The position numbers and the translations under genes were made by a program. From Bdellovibrionaceae bacterium UBA6776 (GTDB lineage Bacteria > Bdellovibrionota > Bdellovibrionia > Bdellovibrionales > UBA1609): 39,785 bases of DNA. The stretch is from assembly GCA_002453155.1 (NCBI GenBank), contig DKGG01000043.1, positions 1 to 39,785 of the forward strand, read 5' to 3'. Positions 32,151 to 39,785 of the stretch are shown piece after piece. The number at the start of each line of letters is the position of its first letter. The stretch's first letter is position 1. Below the pieces are notes generated by a model. That model ran no database searches, had not been told where the DNA came from, and saw only the letters and a list, made by a program, of their open reading frames with translations.

Positions 32151-33386
32151 TTATACCCCTAATCCTAAAAAGTTTTTAAGCTTATCCGTCCAATCCGCAG
32201 CATGATCCTTCACTGCGGAGCGATCATTTGTTTTTTCTTTTCCGTACATCAAAAGTCCAACCACTGTGGCATAGCTGGGTTGCTTTACCACATCGACAAG
32301 CCCGGAAACTCGATTGGGAAGTCCCCGTCTCACAGGAACATCCAAAATAAAATCTCCCATTTCCACCAAACCTTGAAGAAGGCTGGCTCCTCCGGTCAAG
32401 ACCACACCGGATCCCAACTTGTGGGTAAGATTTTTTTCTTTCAACTCATCATGAATCAATTCCAAAGTTTCTTCAGCGCGGGCCTCAATCACTTCGCAAA
32501 GATCTCTCTTCATTAGTGTTCGAGGTTTTCGACCGCCCACACTTTCAACTTCAATGGCTTCGTCTTCGTCTACCAGTTCAGGAAGGGCACAGCCGTATTT
32601 CTTCTTCAAACTTTCTGCATGGGTTTGAGTGGTTTTCAAACCAATGGCCACATCTTGGGTAAAATTAATTCCACCCACAGGAACCAAACCGGTGTGAATC
32701 ACACTGCCTTGAAAGAATGAAATGATGTCACAGGTGCCGCCACCCATGTCCACAACGGAAACGCCCAAATTCTTTTCATCGTCACTCAAGACAGACAGAG
32801 CCGAAGCCAACTGCTGAAGCACAACTTCAGAAACTTTCAATCCTGCTTTTTGAGTGCACTTGATGGCATTGATGATGGCCGATTGACTTCCGGTGATGAT
32901 GTAAACAGAAGCCTCTAAACGAACACCAGACATTCCAATGGGATCATAGATCCCCGCTTGCCCATCGATTTTAAAATCTTGAGGAAGAACGTGCAAAACT
33001 TGTCGATCTTGAGGAATGGCCACAGCCTTTGCGGCTTCAATCACTCGGTCGATGTCTTCTTGACGAACTTCTTTGTGACGAATGGCGATCATTCCGGAGG
33101 AATGAAAGGACTGAACATGACTTCCACCCACAGCCAAATAGACGGAATCAATTTTCACACCGGCCATCAATTCGGCTTCTTCTCGAGCTTTTCGAATGGC
33201 TTCTGCGGTGGATTCAATATTAACAACGACACCTTGACGAATTCCGGCGCTGGGGGCTTCCCCCACTCCGATCACATCCAACTGTTCACCTTGGCACACA
33301 CCAATGGCGAGCGAGACTTTCGTCGTTCCAATGTCTAGGGCGGCAATGACTCGGCCCTTTTTGTCCTGAGCGACTTCCTTGGCCAT
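32151..33386 (-). CDS. ftsA: Cell division actin-like ATPase FtsA
   Basis: FtsA tethers FtsZ to the inner membrane. The 411-residue product has actin-fold motifs: AALDIGTTKVSLAIG (phosphate 1), VVDMGGGTCDIISF (phosphate 2) and GVVLTGGASLLQGL (adenosine). The SHVQSFHSSGM segment matches the FtsA SHMF-type motif. The C-terminal DWTDKLKNFLGLGV is an amphipathic helix for membrane binding. A GAGG ribosome site precedes the ATG. It lies 62 nt downstream of ftsQ, with a small hairpin in between. Confidence 0.97.
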   Translation of the reverse strand: MAKEVAQDKKGRVIAALDIGTTKVSLAIGVCQGEQLDVIGVGEAPSAGIRQGVVVNIESTAEAIRKAREEAELMAGVKIDSVYLAVGGSHVQSFHSSGMIAIRHKEVRQEDIDRVIEAAKAVAIPQDRQVLHVLPQDFKIDGQAGIYDPIGMSGVRLEASVYIITGSQSAIINAIKCTQKAGLKVSEVVLQQLASALSVLSDDEKNLGVSVVDMGGGTCDIISFFQGSVIHTGLVPVGGINFTQDVAIGLKTTQTHAESLKKKYGCALPELVDEDEAIEVESVGGRKPRTLMKRDLCEVIEARAEETLELIHDELKEKNLTHKLGSGVVLTGGASLLQGLVEMGDFILDVPVRRGLPNRVSGLVDVVKQPSYATVVGLLMYGKEKTNDRSAVKDHAADWTDKLKNFLGLGV

Positions 33387-33421
33387 CTGGACCTCGAGGT
33401 TGCGTACGTGTTGATTTTCCT

Positions 33422-33438
33422 AGGGAATTCCATTCCCT
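33422..33438. other. Small hairpin between ftsQ and ftsA
   Basis: AGGGAAT and ATTCCCT form a perfect 7-bp stem with a 3-nt loop in the 62-nt gap between the two genes. No T-run follows on the coding strand, so it is not a terminator. It might mark an mRNA processing site or a regulator site; function unknown. Confidence 0.4.
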
Positions 33439-33448
33439 CAATTAAAGG

Positions 33449-34186
33449 CTAGGGCTCGTTACGCAGTCTGACAACAACTTTCTTTTCAAAGCGAGAGTCG
33501 ATGACGCGACTTTTAATTTGGCGGTTTTTAAGATAGCGAAGAACTTTTCCCGCGCGCGCGGTTCGCTCGTTAAAATTTTCGTGTCCCAATTTTAAAGTCA
33601 CAAAGGGTTCACTTAAAACCAATTCAAAGCCAGAGGCTTTGTCATAGCGGATTTCAGAGACCAACGAACGGCGAAAGTCTCCTTCGGTCGGCAAATCAAA
33701 AAACAGTTCTAAAGCTCTTTTTCTTAAGTCGCGATTCTCTATAAAATCTTTGCCTCGAAGGAGTGCCGTGTCCGGAAGAGAACTGGACCTAAGCCTTGGC
33801 AAAACTTCGCTTCCTTTAGCAATCGGACGTAGATTTCCTTTTTCATCCACCAAGCTCAACACCGGGTCATAGGGCAAAATTCGCAAAGTGAGGTTTTCGG
33901 GAAACTGTCTGCGAAGCAAAACTCTTTTTACTCGAGGATCTTTTTCCAAAGAGTTCAACCACTCCGAATAGGAATAACGAATCATCGATTTCCCTTTAAG
34001 GCTTTCTATGCGCGCTTTCCAGTCATCTTGAATTTCTTTAAAAATTTCTTGTTGGTGCGACTCGGGATCCAACTCCACGTGAACTTCCTTAACGACCAGA
34101 CGATTTCCAAAAGAAAAGTAAACACCCACCAAAAGGATAAAAATCAAAATAAAAAGACTTGGAATGATCGCAAAAAATTTTTTCAT
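33449..34186 (-). CDS. ftsQ: Cell division protein FtsQ
   Basis: FtsQ links early and late divisome proteins. The 245-residue product has a short cytoplasmic N terminus (MKKFFAIIPS), one membrane segment (LFILIFILLVGVYFSFG) and a periplasmic POTRA domain starting RLVVKEVHVELDP. The segment WLNSLEKDPRVKRVLLRRQFPENLTLRI, followed by PVLSLVDEKG, is the typical FtsQ/DivIB beta-domain. The ATG at 34186 overlaps the murB stop as ATGA, supporting this start. Identity rests on topology, motif and gene position, since FtsQ sequences diverge widely. Confidence 0.92.
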   Translation of the reverse strand: MKKFFAIIPSLFILIFILLVGVYFSFGNRLVVKEVHVELDPESHQQEIFKEIQDDWKARIESLKGKSMIRYSYSEWLNSLEKDPRVKRVLLRRQFPENLTLRILPYDPVLSLVDEKGNLRPIAKGSEVLPRLRSSSLPDTALLRGKDFIENRDLRKRALELFFDLPTEGDFRRSLVSEIRYDKASGFELVLSEPFVTLKLGHENFNERTARAGKVLRYLKNRQIKSRVIDSRFEKKVVVRLRNEP

Positions 34187-35076
34187 AGGTCCCAATGACC
34201 AAGATAGCGCACTTCCCTTTCGAGCTCGATCCCAAACTGATCAAATACAGTCTTTTGTATGTGTTGAATGATTTGATGAACATCCTGGGCCTTTGCGCCC
34301 CCAAGATTCACAATAAAGTTTGCATGTTTTGGCGAAACTTGAGCCTGTCCCACCTGGTACCCCTTAAGCCCCGCCTTTTCAATCAATGCCCCTGCCGAAT
34401 CGGAACCTTTTGGGTTTTTAAAAGTCGAGCCGCAAGAGGGCTGAGTGAGCGGTTGGCGCTCCAAGCGCCTTCTTGTGGCTTGCCGAACGGAATTCATCAC
34501 CTCGAGGTTTTCTTCCAAAGGCCAAGACAGCAAAGCCTTATAAACCAACCCCGGTTCCCAACCCAAGCTCTTTCGATACACCCAGTTCAAGTCGTCATGG
34601 GAATAGGTTTTCAGTTCCCCATCTGGCTTCAACACCTCCACCGAGCGAACGATTTCTCCAAATTCTCGAGGCACGATGTTTTCCGAAACCCCGGCATTCA
34701 TCACTACGCCGCCGCCCACATCTCCTGGCAAGCCACACAAAAAAAGTGCCGGATCCAACTTGCGCTTTAAAAACTCTTTGACCAAATCGGACTTGGGAAC
34801 GCCGGCTTCGGCTTCCAAAAAAAGTTGGCCCTCTTCCTCAAAGACTTTCAATTGATTGAGCTTTGCCGTGGAAATCACAAGACCTTGGATTCCGTCGTCA
34901 CTGACCAAAACGTTGGTGCCGCCACCCAAAACCGTAACAGCTAAAGATTTTTTTAGGGCTTCGAGGTAGGAGGTTTTGAATTCATCGAAACTTGAGGGCT
35001 CAAAATAAAATTCGGCCTCCCCACCAATCTTCCACCACGTTTTCGACGCCAATGAAACCTGAGACTGCCAATTCAT
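34183..35076 (-). CDS. murB: UDP-N-acetylenolpyruvoylglucosamine reductase MurB
   Basis: MurB reduces the enolpyruvyl group to make UDP-MurNAc, using NADPH and FAD. The 297-residue product has the FAD-binding motif VLGGGTNVLVSDDG, then CGLPGDVGGGVVMNAG and the catalytic Ser in PSCGSTFKNPKG. The end, AQVSPKHANFIVNLGGAKAQDV, belongs to the short (type II) form found in Bacillus rather than the E. coli form. The start codon overlaps the murC stop as TAATG. Confidence 0.97.
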   Translation of the reverse strand: MNWQSQVSLASKTWWKIGGEAEFYFEPSSFDEFKTSYLEALKKSLAVTVLGGGTNVLVSDDGIQGLVISTAKLNQLKVFEEEGQLFLEAEAGVPKSDLVKEFLKRKLDPALFLCGLPGDVGGGVVMNAGVSENIVPREFGEIVRSVEVLKPDGELKTYSHDDLNWVYRKSLGWEPGLVYKALLSWPLEENLEVMNSVRQATRRRLERQPLTQPSCGSTFKNPKGSDSAGALIEKAGLKGYQVGQAQVSPKHANFIVNLGGAKAQDVHQIIQHIQKTVFDQFGIELEREVRYLGHWDL

Positions 35077-36443
35077 TAGAGCTTTCCTAATTTCAGGTAG
35101 CGTTCGGCCAACTCCACATTGAGTTTGTAAACGTCACCTGCACCCAATGTTAAAACCACATCTCCCTCTTCAAAATTAGAAGTCACTTGAGACACAGCAT
35201 CTCCCTCTTTCAAGAATAAGGACGCCTGAGAATGCTTCAACTCCTTCAGAAAGTTTTCAGAAGTGACACCTTCTAGAGGTTCTTCCCCTGCAGGATAAAC
35301 ATTGAGCAAATACAAGACATCCGTATTTTCAAAAGACGTTAAAAATTCCTTCCAACAAATTTGAGTTCGCGAATACCGGTGGGGTTGAAAAAACGTGACG
35401 ATGCGACGATCCGGAAATTGATCCTTAATTCCCTTGAGTACGGCCTTCACTTCCGTTGGATGGTGTCCGTAGTCATCGTAAAAATCCACACCACGAACTT
35501 TGGCTTTGTGCTGAAAGCGTCGGTCCACACCCTTAAACTGGCTGACCGAATCCGCGCAAGCCTCCATCGTTAAACCTGATTGATGGGAAGCCAAAATTGC
35601 GGCCAAGGCATTCAGTGCATTGTGCTCTCCGGGCATGGGCGCTTGAAACTGAAAACTTTCGTCTGAAGGCCCTTGCACCGTCCAAAGACCTTTGGTTTCA
35701 GTGCGGGACAAACAGTAGGCATTGCTGTCGGAAAAACCATAGGTCAAAACCCGCTTCCCAAAATTCGAAAAAAGCTGAACGGTCTTAGGGTCATCTCCAC
35801 ACAAAATCACGGAACCATAAAAAGGAATGCGCGAAGCAAACTCTACAAAAGCTTTTTGAAGATTTTCAAAACTTCCATAATGATCCAGGTGATCCCCATC
35901 GATGTTTGTGATCACCACAATTTCTGGAGACAAACGATTGAAACTGCCATCACTTTCATCAGCTTCCGCAACCAGCCACTCGCCCTTTCCCAATTGTGCC
36001 GTACTTTGAATCCATTCCAAACGCCCCCCAACAACAATGGTGGGATCCATGCCTCGTTCCCAAAGGATCGAAGAAACCAAACTTGTAGTGGTGGTTTTGC
36101 CGTGAGTTCCCGCAACCGCAATGCCGCGTTTCAATCTCATCAATTCGGCCAAAGCTTCGGCACGACGGATCAGCGGAATTTTTAACTTTAAAGCTTCGGA
36201 ATATTCTGGATTTGTAGGACGAACCGCACTGGAGTAAACGACCACATCCACACCGTGAATGTTTTCCGCAGCCTGTTCCTTGTAGATGGGAATTCCCATT
36301 CCCTCCAAACGATGAGTGAGCGCATTTTCCGCCGGATCACTGCCCGTTACATCCGCCCCCATGTTGTGAAGAAGTTCTGCAAGACCGGACATTCCGACCC
36401 CGCCAATTCCGATAAAATGTACTTTTGATTGAGCCAAGCGCAC
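35076..36443 (-). CDS. murC: UDP-N-acetylmuramate-L-alanine ligase MurC
   Basis: It adds L-alanine to UDP-MurNAc. The 455-residue product starts at a GTG (36443) with a GAGGA site upstream. Motifs are VHFIGIGGVGMSGLAELL (UDP-binding Rossmann), the ATP loop GTHGKTTTTSL, ITNIDGDHLDHYGS and DDYGHHPTEVKAVLKG. Length and order of the three Mur ligase domains are normal. It follows murG by 27 nt. Confidence 0.97.
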   Translation of the reverse strand: MRLAQSKVHFIGIGGVGMSGLAELLHNMGADVTGSDPAENALTHRLEGMGIPIYKEQAAENIHGVDVVVYSSAVRPTNPEYSEALKLKIPLIRRAEALAELMRLKRGIAVAGTHGKTTTTSLVSSILWERGMDPTIVVGGRLEWIQSTAQLGKGEWLVAEADESDGSFNRLSPEIVVITNIDGDHLDHYGSFENLQKAFVEFASRIPFYGSVILCGDDPKTVQLFSNFGKRVLTYGFSDSNAYCLSRTETKGLWTVQGPSDESFQFQAPMPGEHNALNALAAILASHQSGLTMEACADSVSQFKGVDRRFQHKAKVRGVDFYDDYGHHPTEVKAVLKGIKDQFPDRRIVTFFQPHRYSRTQICWKEFLTSFENTDVLYLLNVYPAGEEPLEGVTSENFLKELKHSQASLFLKEGDAVSQVTSNFEEGDVVLTLGAGDVYKLNVELAERYLKLGKL

Positions 36444-36470
36444 TGTTTTATATCCTCTATTCGAAATACT

Positions 36471-37568
36471 CTAAGAGCTTAAGTTTAAAACCGCTTCCGC
36501 CATCTTATCTGCAGCTTTGGGCTGGAAGAGTTTGCGCGCATTTTGCCCCAATTTCTCTCGAACTTCGGGGTGGGCGCGAAGTTCCCGTAAGGTCTCCTTG
36601 AAGCTTTGAGGAGTCAAATCTTTCTGCAAAATCATCTGTGCCGCGTGCTCTCTTAAAAAGGCCTCGGCGTTCTTCTGCTGGTGATTGTCCGCCGCCGTGG
36701 GCAGAGGAATCAAAATACTGGGTTTCCCAAGGGCGGCCAACTCTGCCAATGTTCCCGTTCCCGCGCGGCACACCACCACGTCGGCCCACCGGTAAGCTTG
36801 AACCATGTCCTCAATGTAGGGCATCACCTGGATTTTTCCCCAAAGTCCTGCGACCTCGTACTTGGACTTTAAATCTTCAAAATCCGCTCTCCCCGTTTGG
36901 TGCCAAATTTCAAAGTCCTTCAAAAAGTCGCGGTCGGCTTCCAACGATTCACTCACCACCCGATTGATTCCCCGAGCCCCTTGGCTTCCTCCAAAAATAA
37001 GAACCTTTAGCTTGGATGATGCATCTGAAACTTGCACAGGTTGTTTAGCGAGGGCTTCAATTTCAGAGCGCAGAGGCAATCCCACGTTCTGAAACTCACG
37101 TCCACGCATGTAATTTTTGGCTTCATCAAAAACAATGCAAGACAAATCCACATGGCGCGCCAACCACCGGTTTGCCAATCCAGGCATGGCATTGGGCTCC
37201 CAAATGACGGAGGGAGTTCCAACAAAGGACGACATCAAAAGCATGGGGCCCGAAGCATGCCCACCCACTCCAATGACTGCTTTAGGCCGGTATTTCAAAA
37301 TCCAGCGCAGAGCCGACACAAAGGAAAAAGGCAATTGCAAAAGTGTTTTGATTCGCTCGAGGCGAGAAACGTTTCGATTCAAACGGCCAATTTTTAAATG
37401 CAGCAGTGGATATCCTGCTTTGCCCACAATCTGGTTTTCCAAACCATGGGGAGTCCCCACAAAATAAATGCAGGCTTGAGGGTCCGATTTTTTTAAGGAT
37501 TCCGCCAAGGCCAGACCGGGATAAATGTGTCCCCCAGTTCCGCCAGCGGCAATAAAGTAATTTGCCAT
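36471..37568 (-). CDS. murG: Lipid II synthase MurG (GlcNAc transferase)
   Basis: MurG transfers GlcNAc to lipid I at the inner membrane. The product is 365 residues from the ATG at 37568, 1 nt after the ftsW stop; an upstream frame of 14 residues lies in ftsW. It has the GT28 motifs AAGGTGGHIYPGLALAESL, GVGGHASGPML, IFGGSQGARGIN, CRAGTGTLAELAALGKPSILIPLP and DNHQQKNAEAF. The arrangement is the usual two-domain GT-B fold. Confidence 0.97.
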   Translation of the reverse strand: MANYFIAAGGTGGHIYPGLALAESLKKSDPQACIYFVGTPHGLENQIVGKAGYPLLHLKIGRLNRNVSRLERIKTLLQLPFSFVSALRWILKYRPKAVIGVGGHASGPMLLMSSFVGTPSVIWEPNAMPGLANRWLARHVDLSCIVFDEAKNYMRGREFQNVGLPLRSEIEALAKQPVQVSDASSKLKVLIFGGSQGARGINRVVSESLEADRDFLKDFEIWHQTGRADFEDLKSKYEVAGLWGKIQVMPYIEDMVQAYRWADVVVCRAGTGTLAELAALGKPSILIPLPTAADNHQQKNAEAFLREHAAQMILQKDLTPQSFKETLRELRAHPEVREKLGQNARKLFQPKAADKMAEAVLNLSS

Positions 37569-37569
37569 A

Positions 37570-38697
37570 TCATTCCACAATTTCGCTTCGGCCCGATTGC
37601 AAATCTGCATCCCTTGCCAAAGAGATCAAAGCTCCCAAGAGAAAACTGGTGCAGATCAAAGAACTTCCTCCGTAACTCATCATAGGAAGAGTCAGTCCTT
37701 TGGTTGGAACCACTCCCAACGCCACTCCGGTATTTATAAAAACACCTGCAACGAAGACCAATGTCAAGCCGAGGGTGAGTGCTCTTTCTTCATAGTTTCT
37801 CCATTGCAAGGAAACTTGAAAACCCCTAAAAACGATAAAGCCATAGATCAGCATGACAATTAAAAAACCAAGGAATCCCATTTCCTCTCCAAGAACAGCG
37901 AGAGTGAAATCGGTATGAGCTTCAGGAAGGAAAAACAGTTTTCCTTGGCTGAGTCCAAGGCCCACTCCAGAAAGTCCACCGTTGTAAAAACTCAATAGAC
38001 TTTGAATGACTTGGAATCCTTTTTCTGAAGGATCCGACCAAGGGTTTAAAAACACCTGCATTCGCGCCACACGATAGGGTGCACTGACGAGCAAATATCC
38101 AAGGGCGGGAACCAAGGACAAAACACCAAGAGCGACATAGCGAAGGCGCAAACCAAAGGCGATAAACAAAGTTGCCACCAACACCACGCAAATCAGGAAA
38201 GATCCAAAATCCGGTTGTTTCAGAAGCAAAGCCAAAGGCAAAAGACAAACTGTAAAAGTGGCTGTCCACCTACGATCCATGGTGTGTTGAGCAAAAGGAA
38301 CTATTAAAAGGGAAAGCACAAAGGGGTAGGTCACACGAAGAAGTTCCGCCGGTTCAAAGCGAAAACCAAAAGGAAGTTGAAGCCACCGGTGCGCGCCCCC
38401 AACCTTGACGCCCAATCCGGGAATGTAAGTGGCAATGACTCCAAGAATGGCAAGCATCCAAAGACTGATGCCCAAAGTTTTGACCCATTTGAGTGGGCTG
38501 AAGGAAAGGGTTACGATGAGGAGGAGACTGAGAAAGACAAAAAAGAGTTGCTTGCGAAAAAAGAAAAGCCCGTCATCAAAACGTTCGGTGGCGAAGATGT
38601 AGCTGGAGCTGTAGACCTGAACCAAGCCTAAGCCGAGTAAAAAGAGAATCGCGAGCAGCAAACGTTGGTCCAAATGACCTCGAATTTTTAATGGCAT
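37570..38697 (-). CDS. ftsW: Septal peptidoglycan polymerase FtsW (SEDS)
   Basis: FtsW polymerises lipid II at the septum. The 375-residue product has the SEDS multi-pass topology with about ten hydrophobic segments. Family blocks are QVYSSSYIFA, the late loop GLSQGKLFFLPEAHTDFTLAVLGEEMGF (normally ending in FI/FA-GEE) and GVVPTKGLTLPMMSYGGSSLI. An AGGTGAG site precedes the ATG, with TACAAT (a possible -10) about 55 nt upstream. It is the first gene of this dcw run, with no murD, mraY or ddl in front; an HNH gene and repeats lie there instead. RodA would be an alternative, but the location next to murG favours FtsW. Confidence 0.95.
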   Translation of the reverse strand: MPLKIRGHLDQRLLLAILFLLGLGLVQVYSSSYIFATERFDDGLFFFRKQLFFVFLSLLLIVTLSFSPLKWVKTLGISLWMLAILGVIATYIPGLGVKVGGAHRWLQLPFGFRFEPAELLRVTYPFVLSLLIVPFAQHTMDRRWTATFTVCLLPLALLLKQPDFGSFLICVVLVATLFIAFGLRLRYVALGVLSLVPALGYLLVSAPYRVARMQVFLNPWSDPSEKGFQVIQSLLSFYNGGLSGVGLGLSQGKLFFLPEAHTDFTLAVLGEEMGFLGFLIVMLIYGFIVFRGFQVSLQWRNYEERALTLGLTLVFVAGVFINTGVALGVVPTKGLTLPMMSYGGSSLICTSFLLGALISLARDADLQSGRSEIVE

Positions 38698-38827
38698 GTT
38701 GTGAGTCTCACCTGATTCAAATTGGAATCTCCGATAAATTCTTTTTTATTGTATGCTCTTTGAATCAAAGAATAAAGCCAGACTCTTTTGGGTCTGCGGG
38801 CCGAGACCTTCGGCTGGGTGGCGTCGT

Positions 38828-38905
38828 TCCATCGGCTCACAAGTCTTTGCCCTGTGGGCAAATCACTTCCTATTTACTTGAGGTCTATTTCGATAGATCA
38901 TTGAA
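38828..38905 (+). repeat. 78-nt repeat, copy 1
   Basis: Matches copy 2 at 39185 in its first 57 nt with four differences, then diverges. It contains a 7-bp hairpin (TTTGCCC-TGT-GGGCAAA) at 38846-38862. Confidence 0.8.
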
Positions 38906-38937
38906 GAAATGAGATTCTAGTCTTCAAAGACTTATCA

Positions 38938-39012
38938 AACAGGAATGTTCTTCAAAAATCTCAAACAGTCCTCACTCCGTTGCGGAACTCAATTTTTGAA
39001 GACATTCCTGTT
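38938..39012. repeat. Long imperfect inverted repeat
   Basis: ACAGGAATGTTCTTCAAAAAT (left arm, 38939-38959 in part shown) pairs with the arm at 38992-39011 with a single unpaired T; one further pair extends outward to 38938 and 39012. The loop is 32 nt and contains TCCGTTGCGGA. It lies almost midway between the two 78-nt repeats. It could fold as an RNA or be a remnant of a small mobile unit. Confidence 0.75.
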
Positions 39013-39184
39013 CAATTAAGTTCAAATTCTGCGAAGAGAATTCAAAAAAATATGATAGATTCATCTCCCATTTTTCTTCTTGATTTCACTTTCCAAATTC
39101 AAAGTTTCATAGAAGCGGACACACGAGTCCCACATATTCAGCAAGCCTTTCAAGTTCAGCGATCTCCTCAAGCAAACGCGCCCG

Positions 39185-39262
39185 TCCATGGGCTCACAAG
39201 TCTTTGCCCAGTGGGCAAATCACATCCTGTTTACTTGAGGTTTGCTCGAGGAAATCACTGAA
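39185..39262 (+). repeat. 78-nt repeat, copy 2
   Basis: Same orientation as copy 1. The hairpin stem TTTGCCC/GGGCAAA (39203-39219) is unchanged while its loop differs (AGT instead of TGT), which would be expected if the stem is under selection. Confidence 0.8.
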
Positions 39263-39305
39263 TTTGAAAAACCAATTTGCAAATGCGAAATTATACCCAT
39301 TCGGA

Positions 39306-39785
39306 TCAGCCTTTGCGCTGGTTGTGACTTGCGCAAAGGATTTGCAGGTTGCTCCGCCGTTGGTCGCCTCCAAATCTCACGGGATGAATATGATCCACTT
39401 GCAAAAAGTGATCGGATTCACAGCCAGGGTATTGGCATTTATATTTTGCCGCTCTTAACACATCATTTCGTAGGCGCTTAGAAATTTGCCTGGGATTTTT
39501 TGATTTTATTAAACCTAACTCTTTGCTATCAGTGGTTTTTGAAGATTTCCCCTGGGCATTTTCATAAGATTTGAGATCTTTTTCTATCAAGTCCATCAAT
39601 AGGCTTTCTATATTGTGTTTATGTGATTTCAGCGCTTTCAATTGTTCAAGTTTTCTATTTTGTTCATGGGACAGTTCCAATCTCAAATGCACTTTGTCCA
39701 CATATTCTGTCTTTTTGATCTTTAGGGTCGGTGTGGGCTCCAAAAACATGGCCTTCACTTCGCGAGAAGATTTGTTCTCCATGGA
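39306..39785 (-). CDS. HNH endonuclease, C-terminal part (5' end outside window)
   Basis: About 159 residues are visible and the frame stays open to the window edge, so the start lies beyond it; the Met near 39782 is probably internal. The first residues, ENKSSREVKAMFLEP, and the helical VHLRLELSHEQNRKLEQLKALKSHK resemble the middle of a multi-copy family of HNH proteins in Bdellovibrio-like bacteria (from memory, unchecked). The C-terminal nuclease is clear: zinc-type CQYPGC, then LQVDHIHPVRFGGDQ, NLQILCASHN. It cuts DNA in principle; its target is unknown. It is transcribed towards ftsW and ends in the repeat island. Confidence 0.85.
   Translation of the reverse strand, partial: SMENKSSREVKAMFLEPTPTLKIKKTEYVDKVHLRLELSHEQNRKLEQLKALKSHKHNIESLLMDLIEKDLKSYENAQGKSSKTTDSKELGLIKSKNPRQISKRLRNDVLRAAKYKCQYPGCESDHFLQVDHIHPVRFGGDQRRSNLQILCASHNQRKG

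Larger units (their letters stand above)
38698..39305. other. Repeat island between the HNH gene and ftsW
   Basis: About 600 bp with no credible gene. It contains two diverged 78-nt direct repeats, each with a short hairpin, flanking a long imperfect inverted repeat. The ftsW promoter is expected near 38698-38770. The short open frames here share residues only because the repeats do, and have no ribosome sites. Confidence 0.6.

Noticed and set aside
38691..39481. Short plus-strand frames in the repeat island that share residues such as GQITSYLLEV and GQITSCLLEV
   Set aside because: The similarity comes from the 78-nt DNA repeats; the frames have no start signals.

Overview
The window looks like chromosome from a Gram-negative predatory-type bacterium, most likely Bdellovibrionota or a deltaproteobacterial neighbour. 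The basis is several outer-membrane beta-barrels and lipobox proteins, an LpxH-like lipid A enzyme, a Ser/Thr kinase with a PEGA domain, an AddAB pair and a compact division/cell-wall cluster. The taxon is inferred from gene style only; no rRNA is present. No tRNA, rRNA or CRISPR array was seen.

Layout. 1-1.6 kb: an IS256-family transposase, probably an immobile remnant. 1.7-3.0 kb: one small exported protein, then about 850 bp with no credible gene. 3.0-5.1 kb: a small barrel, an alpha/beta hydrolase and a lipoprotein. 5.0-13.7 kb (minus strand): a tightly packed run of FadL/PorV-like barrel, lipoprotein, second barrel, addB and addA. 13.9-16.5 kb: a lipoprotein and a third barrel paralogue converge on a hairpin-flanked, internally deleted IS200/REP-type (Y1) transposase. 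16.5-21.2 kb: coaE, then divergently a Ser/Thr kinase followed by an acyl-CoA synthetase. 21.2-23.2 kb: a barrel plus AMIN-like exported protein, and a Tyr/Gln/Gly-rich lipoprotein. 23.3-28.8 kb: an M3 oligopeptidase, nadK and recN run with overlapping ends, followed by a receiver-Hpt signalling protein. 28.8-38.7 kb (minus strand): ftsW-murG-murC-murB-ftsQ-ftsA-ftsZ continuing into lpxH and an RlmI-like methyltransferase. 38.7 kb to the end: an island of diverged repeats, a long inverted repeat and the C-terminal part of an HNH endonuclease.

How the genes work together. The minus-strand block from ftsW to ftsZ is the late half of the dcw cluster: lipid II synthesis (murG, murC, murB) with division proteins (ftsW, ftsQ, ftsA, ftsZ). 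It is extended by a lipid A enzyme, so septal peptidoglycan and outer-membrane synthesis may be co-transcribed. DNA repair appears twice: addAB, and recN behind nadK. Outer-membrane proteins are a strong theme, with three paralogous barrels of one family within 6 kb.

The most unusual structures are (1) the unit at 14595-15296, whose outer ends are identical inverted sequences that contain the stop codons of both flanking genes, and (2) the repeat/inverted-repeat island beside the HNH gene, just where the dcw cluster is broken upstream of ftsW.
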